Below are positions 14,143 to 21,465 of a DNA stretch of 27,416 nt, piece by piece. The position numbers were made by a program, and so were the translations under genes. This DNA comes from JACIYW01 sp014359745 (lineage in GTDB: Bacteria; Pseudomonadota; Alphaproteobacteria; Rhodobacterales; Rhodobacteraceae), in NCBI GenBank assembly GCA_050433985.1, contig JBNPWE010000026.1:1-27416 (forward strand), in the 5' to 3' direction. The stretch's first letter is position 1, and each line of letters opens with the position of its first letter. The notes under the pieces were generated by a model, which saw nothing but the letters and a program-made list of their open reading frames with translations, was not told the origin of the DNA and made no database searches.

Positions 14143-17100
14143 GGGGTGCTCTCCAGCCGGGCGATGATCGAATTGCGCTTTGTGTCCCATAGCCCCGCCG
14201 CGCGCAGACGCCCAAACAGGTCACGCATCGCCGCGAGCGCTTCGGGGGCCTCGCGCGCCATGAAATCGACCACCGCGTCGCGCCCCAGCGTCGCCTCGAA
14301 ATACAGATCGAAGAGATGCGCGGGCACGGTCCGGGCAAGATGGGCAAACGAGGCGAGGTGATCAAGCGTCGCCGCGATCTCGGCCCCGCCGCGATAGCCG
14401 TGCCGCATCATACCCTCGGCCCAGGCCGGATCGGCGGCCCGAGCGCGCACGACGCGGGCGATCTCTTCGCTTTGGCTGCGCGCACGGGGGAAGCCGGGGC
14501 GGGTTGCATCGAGGTGATAGAGCGCCGGGCGCGCTGCCCCGAGAAAGGCCAGCGCCGCCGCCACGCCCGCTTCGTGCGCGGCGTAATCCGAGGCCAGAAG
14601 CAGGTCGCTTTCCGCGAGATCCTGCACATGCACGAAACTGTCCGCCCCGCGCAACCGCGTCTCGAGCGCGTCCCGATCGGCGCGAATGCTGCCATCCTTG
14701 GCGATCGCGTGGCTTGACGTCGCAAGCCAGGCCTCGCCCGCGGCGGCGCGCGCCTCGGGGGTGAAATCGTCAAGCGCCGCGCCCATGGCCAGCCCGTATT
14801 GACCGGGCCGGGGGCCAAAGACGCGTGCAATGCGCGTGTGATAGGGGTTGTCCCTTGCGGTTTCGTCACGCGCGGCCAGCGCCTCGGCCCCAGTTTCGAA
14901 AAGCTGTGCGAGGCCGGGAAAGATATCGCGAAACATCCCCGAGACACGCAGCGTGACATCGATGCGCGGTCGCCCGAGCAGCGCCAGCGCGATCACCTCG
15001 ACACCGCTGACGCGCGCGGCGGACTCGTCCCAGACCGGGCGCAGCCCGGCCAGATGCAGCGCCATCGCGAATTCCTCGCCCGCCGTGCGCATCGTCGCCG
15101 ACCCCCAGAGATCGACCACCAGACCCTGCGGCCAATCCCCGTGATCCTGCAAATGCTTGCGCAGCAGCTCTTCAGCCAGTTTCACGCCCTGCGCATGGGC
15201 CGCGCGCGAGGGCACGGCGCGCGGATCGACAGAGAACATGTTGCGCCCGGTGGGCAGCACATCGCTGCGCCCACGCGCCGGGCTGCCCGATGGGCCGGGT
15301 GCCACGCGCCGCCCCGCCAGCGCGGTGAAAAGCCCCGCTTGCTCCTGTGTGCCACAGGCCCCCTGCCCCAGAACATGCAGCCCGTCACCGAACTGGCTTT
15401 CCTTGATGTCGCAGACGAAACGGTCGACGCGGGTGATCACCTCGGCGGGGCTGGCGTCGGCGGGAATGCCCAGATCGGTGCTGACCCCGCTGGCATCGGC
15501 CTCGTCGCGGATCGCGCCGATCAGGCGGTTGCGCCGCGCGGGGTCCAGCCCGTCGGCGGTGGAATATTCATCCAGCAACCGTTCAAGCCGCGTCATCCCG
15601 ACCGGCATCCGGGCTGTGCGCATCGGCGGGGGCAGATGGCCCAAAGTCACTGCCCCGATACGCCGCTTGGCCTGCGCTGCCTCGCCGGGATCATTGACGA
15701 TGAACGGGTAGATCACCGGCAGCGCCCCGATCAGTGCCTCGGGCCAGCAAGACGACGACAGCGCCACCGATTTGCCCGGCAGCCATTCCAGCGTGCCATG
15801 CGCGCCCATATGGATCAGCGCGTGAACCCCCCGCGCGCGCAGCCAGAGATAGAAGGCGACATAGACATGGCGCGGGGTGCGGGCGAGGTCGTGGTAATCA
15901 TCCTCACGGCTGGCGCGATCCCCGCGCTCGGGCTGCAGCGCCAGGGTAACGCCGCCCCGTTGGATCGCCGAGAAACGGAACGCGCCCCCGACACAGGCGG
16001 GATCATCCCCGGGCGCGCCCCAGGCGGCGGTCAGATCATCGCGCAAATCCGCAGGCAGCGTAGCCAGCGCGGCGCGATACTCTGCCAACGGCCAGCCGAT
16101 CCGCGCCTCTGACAAGCCTTGCGCCGATGGGCCGGGCGCGACCGCATAGCCCTGACCGGCCAGCGCCGTCATCAGCGCATCGCTTGAGGCCAGTGCATCC
16201 AGCCCCACCGCATGCGCCATCTGCCAGTCGCGCCCCGGATAGGTCGACAGCACCAACGCCAGCTTGCGTTGCGCGGCGGGGGTTTGGCGCAACCGGTGCC
16301 AGGCGCAGATCCGATCCAGCGCGGCCGAGATGCGCTTGGGATCGGTGCGATGGGCAAAGCGCGCATATTGCAGATCGGGGTCGCGCGGCCCGGGCGCCTT
16401 GAACGAGACCACCCCCGCGTGCAACCGCCCGTCCACCTCGGGCAGCACGACATGCATCGCCAGATCGGCGGGCGAGAGCCCGCGCTCGGATTGCGCCCAG
16501 TCCTTGCGCCGCGCGGTTGACAGCGCGACCTGAAACACCGGGCAATCGTAGGGGTCGAAGGGCGTCGTGCCATCCGCGCCCTGCATCGAGAAGGCGGTCG
16601 CATTCACCACCAACTCGGGGCGGCGCGGCCCCAGCGCCGCGTGCAGCCACTGCGCCATTCCGGGCGCTTTCAGCGTGGTTGCAAACAGCCCGTAGGCCTG
16701 AAATCCGCGCGCCCGCAGCCCCTCGATCAAGGCATCGACCGGCGCCGTATCCGCCGCGCTCAGATAGGAGCGATAGAAACTGACCAGCGCCAGAGCACCC
16801 TGCCCCTCGATCGCCTCGAGCGGCCCGAGATCGGGGTCGTAAAAGCCCCGCGCGGGAAGGCGTTTATCCCCCGCAACCGGCCCGGCATAAAGCCCCGATG
16901 CCAGCGCCATCTGCGCCAGCGCTGCCTGCGCCGCCACCGCGCCCCCGGCATCGCACAGCGTCTTGAGACGGCGCAGGGTCGAGACCGGCAGCGTCGAAAG
17001 CGCATCGAGGCGCGCATCCTCGCGCCCGTCGGCAGGCAGAACGGCCAGCGCAATGCCCTTGCGCCGCGCCAGATCCTGCAGCGAGGCCAGCCCGTAGGGC

Positions 17101-17378
17101 CAATAGGCCTCGCCCCCGATCAGGCGCACCAGAATACCCTTCGCCCCCGCCAGCGTGGACTCGACATAGGTATCCACCGAAACCGGGTGGCGCAGCGCGA
17201 CCAGATTGGCCAGTCGCAAGCTGGGCAAACCCCCCTTGGCGCGATGCCATCCCGCCGCGAAAGCCCCCAGATCGCTGTCCGAAAAGGACAGAACCACCAG
17301 ATCGGCGGGCGTCTGCCCCAGATCCATGGGCACGTCGGTCTCTTCCAGACCATGGCTTTCGCGAAAGACGATATGCAT
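14139..17378 (-). CDS. cobN: Cobaltochelatase large subunit, CobN
   Basis: CobN is the large, tetrapyrrole-binding subunit of the ATP-dependent cobaltochelatase that inserts cobalt into hydrogenobyrinic acid a,c-diamide. It works with the AAA+ subunits CobS and CobT, which are not in this window. The 1079-residue protein contains the chelatase core HMGAHGTLEWLPGKSVALSS (around residues 525-545) followed by LIGALPVIYPFIVNDPGEA, and farther on VDLWGSATMRTAGEE and GVEVIALALLGRPRIDV. It is shorter than the Pseudomonas denitrificans protein (about 1275 as I recall). It resembles magnesium chelatase BchH, but the cob context makes CobN the better call. Its ATG overlaps the cobW TGA by one base (TGATG), and its stop overlaps cobG. 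Confidence 0.95.
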   Translation of the reverse strand: MHIVFRESHGLEETDVPMDLGQTPADLVVLSFSDSDLGAFAAGWHRAKGGLPSLRLANLVALRHPVSVDTYVESTLAGAKGILVRLIGGEAYWPYGLASLQDLARRKGIALAVLPADGREDARLDALSTLPVSTLRRLKTLCDAGGAVAAQAALAQMALASGLYAGPVAGDKRLPARGFYDPDLGPLEAIEGQGALALVSFYRSYLSAADTAPVDALIEGLRARGFQAYGLFATTLKAPGMAQWLHAALGPRRPELVVNATAFSMQGADGTTPFDPYDCPVFQVALSTARRKDWAQSERGLSPADLAMHVVLPEVDGRLHAGVVSFKAPGPRDPDLQYARFAHRTDPKRISAALDRICAWHRLRQTPAAQRKLALVLSTYPGRDWQMAHAVGLDALASSDALMTALAGQGYAVAPGPSAQGLSEARIGWPLAEYRAALATLPADLRDDLTAAWGAPGDDPACVGGAFRFSAIQRGGVTLALQPERGDRASREDDYHDLARTPRHVYVAFYLWLRARGVHALIHMGAHGTLEWLPGKSVALSSSCWPEALIGALPVIYPFIVNDPGEAAQAKRRIGAVTLGHLPPPMRTARMPVGMTRLERLLDEYSTADGLDPARRNRLIGAIRDEADASGVSTDLGIPADASPAEVITRVDRFVCDIKESQFGDGLHVLGQGACGTQEQAGLFTALAGRRVAPGPSGSPARGRSDVLPTGRNMFSVDPRAVPSRAAHAQGVKLAEELLRKHLQDHGDWPQGLVVDLWGSATMRTAGEEFAMALHLAGLRPVWDESAARVSGVEVIALALLGRPRIDVTLRVSGMFRDIFPGLAQLFETGAEALAARDETARDNPYHTRIARVFGPRPGQYGLAMGAALDDFTPEARAAAGEAWLATSSHAIAKDGSIRADRDALETRLRGADSFVHVQDLAESDLLLASDYAAHEAGVAAALAFLGAARPALYHLDATRPGFPRARSQSEEIARVVRARAADPAWAEGMMRHGYRGGAEIAATLDHLASFAHLARTVPAHLFDLYFEATLGRDAVVDFMAREAPEALAAMRDLFGRLRAAGLWDTKRNSIIARLESTP

Positions 17379-18424
17379 CAGGCTGGCTGAGCCTCGCTGA
17401 GGGCGGCGCGGATGGCGTCGGGGGCAAGATTGTCATGCTCTGCGATCACCACCAGCGCCGAGCGGCGCGGATCACTGCCCCAGGGGCGGTCGAACTGGTG
17501 ACGCACCCGCGCCCCGACCCCCTGCACCAACAGCCGCATCGGCTTGCCCGTGACCGCGATGTGGCCCTTGACGCGCAGGATCTTCTGTTCTTGCGCGAGA
17601 CGTTCGATCGCGGCGACCAGACGGGCCGGATCACTGATCTCGCCCAACTCGATCACCACCGTGTCGAAATCGTCATGCTCGTGATCGTCGGCCCCGTCGT
17701 GATGGCTGGGGCGCGCGGCCAGATCATCCTCGGCCGCTGCCCCCAGACCCAGAACAATCTCGGGATCGATCACCCCTTCGATCAGCGGCAGGATGGGCAG
17801 TTTGCGCGGCGCTTCAGCCTCGATCACGGCGCGTGCGGCGGCCAGCCCGGCCTCTCCGACCAGATCGGCCTTGGACAGCAGCACGAGATCGGCGCAGGCG
17901 ATCTGGTCCCCGAACACTTCGGACAGCGGCGTTTCGTGATCGAGGCTGTCATCGGCCAGACGCTGCGCATCCACCGCCGCCACGTCGGGCGCGAACCGCC
18001 CCGCCGCCACGGCCTCGGCATCGGCCAGCGCGATCACCCCGTCAACCGTAATCTGCGAGCGAATCGCGGGCCAGTCGAACGCCTTGAGCAGCGGCTTGGG
18101 CAGGGCCAGCCCCGAGGTCTCGATCAGGATATGATCGGGCTTTTGCGACCGCGCCATCAGCGCTTCGATCGTGGGGATGAATTCATCGGCCACGGTGCAG
18201 CAGATGCAGCCATTGGCCAGTTCAACGATATTGTCGTCGGGACAGTTTTCATTGGCGCATTGGCGCAGAATCTCGCCATCGACGCCGACCGTGCCGAACT
18301 CGTTGACCAGAACGGCCAGTTTGCGATTGCCCGCATGGGCCATCAGGTGGCGGATCAGCGTGGTCTTCCCCGCGCCCAGAAAACCGGTGATGACAGTGAC
18401 GGGAATCTTGGTCAGATCGGACAT
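17378..18424 (-). CDS. cobW: CobW, COG0523-family GTPase
   Basis: CobW is a G3E GTPase required for cobalamin synthesis and thought to deliver cobalt to the chelatase. The 348-residue protein has the Walker A loop GFLGAGKTT (14-22), NEFGTVGVDG (41-50), the metal-binding motif GCICC (cysteines 73, 75 and 76), IETSGLALP near 101-109 and the guanine-specificity motif SKAD (184-187). A linker rich in histidine and aspartate (SHHDGADDHEHDD, 240-252) could bind metal. The C-terminal CobW_C domain follows (VVIELGEISDP to RPWGSDPRRS). It starts 3 bases after the DUF1636 stop and overlaps cobN by one base, in the order carrier then chelatase. Confidence 0.95.
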   Translation of the reverse strand: MSDLTKIPVTVITGFLGAGKTTLIRHLMAHAGNRKLAVLVNEFGTVGVDGEILRQCANENCPDDNIVELANGCICCTVADEFIPTIEALMARSQKPDHILIETSGLALPKPLLKAFDWPAIRSQITVDGVIALADAEAVAAGRFAPDVAAVDAQRLADDSLDHETPLSEVFGDQIACADLVLLSKADLVGEAGLAAARAVIEAEAPRKLPILPLIEGVIDPEIVLGLGAAAEDDLAARPSHHDGADDHEHDDFDTVVIELGEISDPARLVAAIERLAQEQKILRVKGHIAVTGKPMRLLVQGVGARVRHQFDRPWGSDPRRSALVVIAEHDNLAPDAIRAALSEAQPA

Positions 18425-18427
18425 GTT

Positions 18428-18802
18428 CTACTCCTGGGGATCGGGGGGTGCCGAAAGCGGCGGAATGCGCGCAAGGCTTTGCTTGCGAAAGATCACGGGA
18501 CGCGCGCGCCAGGGCACCAGCCCGTCGGCCGTGGCTGCATAGGCGGCTGAACCCGCCAGGATGTCGGGGGCGTTTTCGGCGCACATATGGCCGTAGACAT
18601 AGCTCCACTTGCCCGGCGCCGAGAGCGCGACCGCGCAGCCATTATTGCAGGCCGAGAGACATTCCACCGCGCGAATCTCGACACCGTCGGGGCAGTCGAG
18701 CGCATCGAGCGCGTGGTGCAGATGCGCGCCCGGACGGGTCTCGTCAGCGGGATCGGATTCTGCCCGTCGGCAGGTAACACAGACACTCAGAATGGCCGTC
18801 AT
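18428..18802 (-). CDS. DUF1636 ferredoxin-like protein, first gene of the cobW-cobN operon
   Basis: This 124-residue protein starts SVCVTCRRAES and matches DUF1636, a thioredoxin-like 2Fe-2S ferredoxin family found with cobW and cobN in alphaproteobacteria. The likely cluster ligands are Cys8 and Cys11 (CVTC) and Cys48 and Cys52 (ECLSACNNGC), with Cys56 spare. KWSYVYGHM is another conserved stretch. Its role is not established; a redox or cobalt-handling job beside the chelatase is an inference from context. The ATG at 18802 has AGGAGG 10 bases upstream, inside a long hairpin that would hide it. A cobalamin riboswitch lies farther upstream, so this gene leads the main B12-repressed operon. 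Confidence 0.85.
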   Translation of the reverse strand: MTAILSVCVTCRRAESDPADETRPGAHLHHALDALDCPDGVEIRAVECLSACNNGCAVALSAPGKWSYVYGHMCAENAPDILAGSAAYAATADGLVPWRARPVIFRKQSLARIPPLSAPPDPQE

Positions 18803-18807
18803 CGCAT

Positions 18808-18838
18808 CTTTTCCTCCTGAAGCGCGTCAGGGGAAAAG
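18808..18838 (-). promoter_or_regulatory. Shine-Dalgarno-sequestering hairpin before DUF1636
   Basis: In the minus-strand RNA, CTTTTCCCCTGA (18838-18827) pairs with TCAGGAGGAAAAG (18820-18808) across the loop CGCGCT. That is 12 base pairs with one bulged A. The paired strand contains the whole AGGAGG ribosome-binding site of DUF1636. The hairpin lies at the end of a riboswitch leader, as expected for an expression platform that shuts off translation. Confidence 0.7.
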
Positions 18839-18917
18839 GCCAGAGGGTATCTTGGATCACGAACGACCAGAGTCACCCATCCGGTCGCAGAAACACCCCG
18901 TCTGCCCGTAATCATCA

Positions 18918-19115
18918 GCGCTGGCAGGTCTCCCGGCTTGCGGATACGGGGGCGAACCCCCACGGTCATCCGCCTTCCCGGCGGTCTTGGCCAGTGGCTT
19001 GGATGACCTATCCGGTCACGGTCGCGGGGGCGGCTGCGCCTTGGGCGGGCGACCTGATCGATCGCAAACCCTGTCGCATTCCCTCTTCACCTGCCATAAA
19101 GACAGGAACCAGCGC
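18918..19115 (-). promoter_or_regulatory. Cobalamin riboswitch upstream of DUF1636-cobW-cobN
   Basis: On the minus strand GGTTCCTGTC and GGTGAAGAGGGAA are followed by CCCCCGCGACCGTGACC (19030-19014), CCAGTGGCC, and the B12 box GCCGGGAGACCTGCC. A perfect 7-bp closing helix P1 forms between GCGCTGG (19115-19109) and CCAGCGC (18924-18918). A second stem, CGACC/GGTCG with GGGTG in its loop, follows the aptamer and could kiss the CGCCC of L5. It governs the long operon starting at DUF1636. The same DNA is the upstream region of the divergent cobO gene. No coding sequence lies in 18803-19167. Confidence 0.93.
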
Positions 19116-19121
19116 ACCCCC

Positions 19122-19150
19122 TGAGTGCGCGAGCGCACCCGTTTTGTCAA
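19122..19150 (-). promoter_or_regulatory. Predicted promoter of the DUF1636-cobW-cobN operon, with palindromic spacer
   Basis: Minus strand: consensus TTGACA (19150-19145), 17-bp spacer, CACTCA (19127-19122). The predicted start near 19115 is exactly where the riboswitch P1 helix begins. The spacer contains GTGCGC-TC-GCGCAC, a perfect palindrome with 6-bp arms at 19138-19125. It shares GTGCGCTCGCG with the cbiM promoter in the same register. The -10 box is weak, so an activator or GC-tolerant sigma factor is likely. Confidence 0.6.
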
Positions 19151-19167
19151 GCACGAGGACAGCCCCC

Positions 19168-19794
19168 ATGCCCGCCCAGGCCGACAGTCCCGAAATACTC
19201 GCCCGCCACAGCGCCAAGATGGCGAAAAAGAAGGCCGCACGCGACAAGATCATGGCCTCGAAAGAAGGGGAAAAGGGGCTGATCATCGTCCATACCGGGT
19301 CGGGAAAGGGCAAGTCGTCTTCGGGTTTCGGGATGATTCTGCGCTGTATCGCGCATGGAATGCCCTGCGCGGTCGTGCAGTTCATCAAGGGGGCGTGGCA
19401 AACCGGCGAACGCAGCCTGATCACCGGGCATTTCGGCGATCTCTGTCAATTTTACGCGATGGGCGAGGGCTTTACCTGGGAAACCCAAGATCGCGAACGC
19501 GACATAGCCGCCGCGCAAGTTGGCTGGGAAAAAGCCAAGGATCTGATCCGCGATCCCGAAATCCGCATGGTGCTGCTGGACGAAATCAATATCGCGCTTC
19601 GCTACGACTACCTGTCGCTCGACGAGGTTCTGACATTCCTGCGTACGGAGAAACCCGCGCTGACCCACGTCGTCCTGACCGGTCGCAACGCCGCCGGGCC
19701 CCTGATCGAGGCCGCCGATCTTGTGACCGAAATGACGCTCGTCAAGCACCCGTTCCGATCCGGCATCAAGGGCCAGGCCGGGATCGAATTCTGA
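19168..19794 (+). CDS. cobO: Cob(I)yrinic acid a,c-diamide adenosyltransferase, CobO
   Basis: CobO transfers the 5'-deoxyadenosyl group of ATP to the cobalt of reduced cobyrinic acid a,c-diamide. The 208-residue protein has the P-loop HTGSGKGKSSSGFGM (42-56), VQFIKGAW, LLDEINIALRYDY and VVLTGRNA, all family hallmarks. The frame is open upstream to 18994, but that DNA is the antisense of the riboswitch. The ATG at 19168 is chosen because GAGGA lies 8 bases before it and the conserved N-terminus begins here. Only 17 bases separate it from the -35 box of the divergent operon, so its own promoter must lie in or beyond the riboswitch DNA. It is followed by a repeat element, a 31-codon ORF and cobQ. 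Confidence 0.95.
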   Translation: MPAQADSPEILARHSAKMAKKKAARDKIMASKEGEKGLIIVHTGSGKGKSSSGFGMILRCIAHGMPCAVVQFIKGAWQTGERSLITGHFGDLCQFYAMGEGFTWETQDRERDIAAAQVGWEKAKDLIRDPEIRMVLLDEINIALRYDYLSLDEVLTFLRTEKPALTHVVLTGRNAAGPLIEAADLVTEMTLVKHPFRSGIKGQAGIEF

Positions 19795-19800
19795 TATCTC

Positions 19801-19866
19801 GAAAAGGGGCGCTGCCCCCGGCACCAGAGAGCATCTTCCCCCGGGAAATTTTCAACAGGAAGAATG
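19801..19866 (+). repeat. Palindromic intergenic element of the Rhodobacteraceae type
   Basis: GAAAAGGGGCGCTGCCCCC is a hairpin (GGGGC/GCCCC). It is followed by a C-run, CCCCGGGAAATTTTC, and AGGAAGAATG. I associate this layout (G-rich stem, then CCCGGGATATTTT and AGAAGAATG) with an intergenic element common in Rhodobacteraceae genomes. It lies seven bases after cobO and may end transcription or stabilise the mRNA. Family membership is from memory and needs a genome search. Confidence 0.5.
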
Positions 19867-19924
19867 TAAGGGATTGTCAAGAATGGGATGCTTGACTGCA
19901 GTTGCGGCAGAGGGAGGAATCCCG

Positions 19925-20020
19925 ATGAGCGCCCAGGAAGAAAGCACCGCGTCGCCCCCGGTTGCCCGGCCCGAGGCACGGTGCCCCGCCTTCGCCCGGC
20001 AGAGCGACGGGTGGATCTGA
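19925..20020 (+). CDS. Possible 31-residue ORF translationally coupled to cobQ
   Basis: An ATG at 19925 is preceded by AGGGAGG (19911-19917) at 7 bases, a stronger ribosome-binding site than any directly before cobQ. The frame encodes 31 residues beginning MSAQEESTASPP and ending ARQSDGWI. It stops at TGA 20018-20020, which shares its A with the cobQ ATG (TGATG). It is hydrophilic and has one cysteine, no membrane segment and no recognised domain. It may be a short leader that loads ribosomes for cobQ, or a small protein. It lies in a different frame from the open extension upstream of cobQ. Confidence 0.4.
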   Translation: MSAQEESTASPPVARPEARCPAFARQSDGWI

Positions 20021-21465
20021 TGGGCGCGCTGATGATGCAGGGCGCGGGGTCGAATGTCGGCAAGTCCATGCTGGTCGCGGGGCTATGTCGTGCGGCGCGG
20101 CGGCGCGGGGTCAGCGTGGCCCCGTTCAAGCCGCAGAACATGTCCAACAACGCCGCCGTGACCGCGGATGGAGGAGAGATCGGGCGCGCGCAGGCGTTGC
20201 AGGCGCTGGCGTGCGGGATCCCGCCGCTGACGGATATGAACCCGGTTTTGCTCAAGCCTGAAAGCGATCTGGGCGCGCAGGTCGTGGTGCAGGGCCGCCG
20301 CCTGACCACGGCGCGCGCGCGTGATTACGGCGCGCTGAAACCGCAGTTGATGGGCGCGGTTCTGGAAAGTTTCGCGCGGCTGAAGGCGGGCCATGATCTG
20401 GTGATCGTCGAAGGTGCGGGCTCACCGGCGGAGGTGAATCTGCGCGCCAATGACATTGCCAATATGGGCTTTGCTCGCGCCGCGCAGGTGCCCGTTTTGC
20501 TTGCGGGCGATATCGATCGCGGCGGGGTGATCGCGCAGATCGTCGGCACGCAGGCGGTGCTCGATCCCGGCGATGCGGCAATGATCGCGGGTTTCGTGAT
20601 CAACAAGTTTCGCGGCGATCCGAGCCTGTTCGAGGATGGCTATCGACTGATCGAGGCGCGCACGGGCTGGCGCGGTTTCGGGGTTTTGCCGTGGTTCTCG
20701 CAGGCGCATCTTCTGCCCGCCGAGGATGCGCTGGATCTGTCGCGCGCGCCGCCTCGGAACGGGGTGAAAATCGCCTGCCTCATGCTGTCGCGGATCGCCA
20801 ATTTCGATGATCTCGATCCGCTTGTCGGCGAACCGGGGATCGCGCTTGCGATGATCCCTCCGGGCAGCCCGATTCCCGGCGACGCGCATCTGGTAATCGT
20901 GCCGGGCACGAAATCGACGCGCGCCGACCTGGCTTTTCTGCGCGCGCAGGGCTGGGATATTGATCTGGTGGCGCATCATCGGCGCGGCGGGCATGTGCTG
21001 GGGATCTGCGGCGGCTACCAGATGCTGGGGCGCGCGATCAGCGATCCCGATGGGATCGAGGGATCGCCCGGCGTCACCGAGGGGTTGGGCCTGCTCGACA
21101 TCGAGACCGTGATGCATCCCGACAAGCAAGTGTCGCAGGTTGTGGCGCGCCATGCGGCCTCGGGGCTGTCGGTCGAGGGCTACGAGATCCATATCGGCCG
21201 CTCGGACGGCCCCGATCGCGCCCGCCCCTTCGCCCATGTGAACGGTGCCGCCGAAGGCGCGATCTCGCCCTGTGGGCGGGTGACCGGCACTTATCTGCAC
21301 GGGCTGTTCGTCGCCGATGCGTTTCGCGCAGCTTATCTCGGCGCGATTGGGATCACCGCGTCGGGCGAAAGCCATCAGGCCCGGGTCGAGGCGGTGCTGG
21401 ACGCGCTGGCCGATCATCTCGAGGTACATCTGGATGTCGATGCGCTGCTGGCCGTGGCGCGCTGA
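20020..21465 (+). CDS. cobQ: Cobyric acid synthase (glutamine-hydrolysing), CobQ
   Basis: CobQ adds four amide groups (b, d, e and g) to adenosylcobyrinic acid a,c-diamide, giving adenosylcobyric acid. The 481-residue protein begins MGALMMQGAGSNVGKSM with the ATP-binding loop at 8-16. It continues with PFKPQNMSNNA (35-45) and VEGAGSPAEVNL, and ends with a class I amidotransferase domain carrying Cys330 in LGICGGYQML and His427 in GTYLHGLF. The ATG at 20020 begins the family homology. The frame is open to 19888, but that part overlaps the short ORF and has no family similarity. Only a weak GGTGGA precedes the start, so coupling through the TGATG junction is plausible. The stop is directly against that of the convergent cobC. 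Confidence 0.94.
   Translation: MGALMMQGAGSNVGKSMLVAGLCRAARRRGVSVAPFKPQNMSNNAAVTADGGEIGRAQALQALACGIPPLTDMNPVLLKPESDLGAQVVVQGRRLTTARARDYGALKPQLMGAVLESFARLKAGHDLVIVEGAGSPAEVNLRANDIANMGFARAAQVPVLLAGDIDRGGVIAQIVGTQAVLDPGDAAMIAGFVINKFRGDPSLFEDGYRLIEARTGWRGFGVLPWFSQAHLLPAEDALDLSRAPPRNGVKIACLMLSRIANFDDLDPLVGEPGIALAMIPPGSPIPGDAHLVIVPGTKSTRADLAFLRAQGWDIDLVAHHRRGGHVLGICGGYQMLGRAISDPDGIEGSPGVTEGLGLLDIETVMHPDKQVSQVVARHAASGLSVEGYEIHIGRSDGPDRARPFAHVNGAAEGAISPCGRVTGTYLHGLFVADAFRAAYLGAIGITASGESHQARVEAVLDALADHLEVHLDVDALLAVAR

Noticed and set aside
18994..19167. Upstream extension of cobO to 18994
   Set aside because: This DNA is the antisense of the riboswitch aptamer, and the conserved N-terminus with GAGGA begins at 19168.
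19888..20019. Upstream extension of cobQ to 19888
   Set aside because: The extra 44 residues have no family likeness, and a better ribosome-binding site there serves a different frame.
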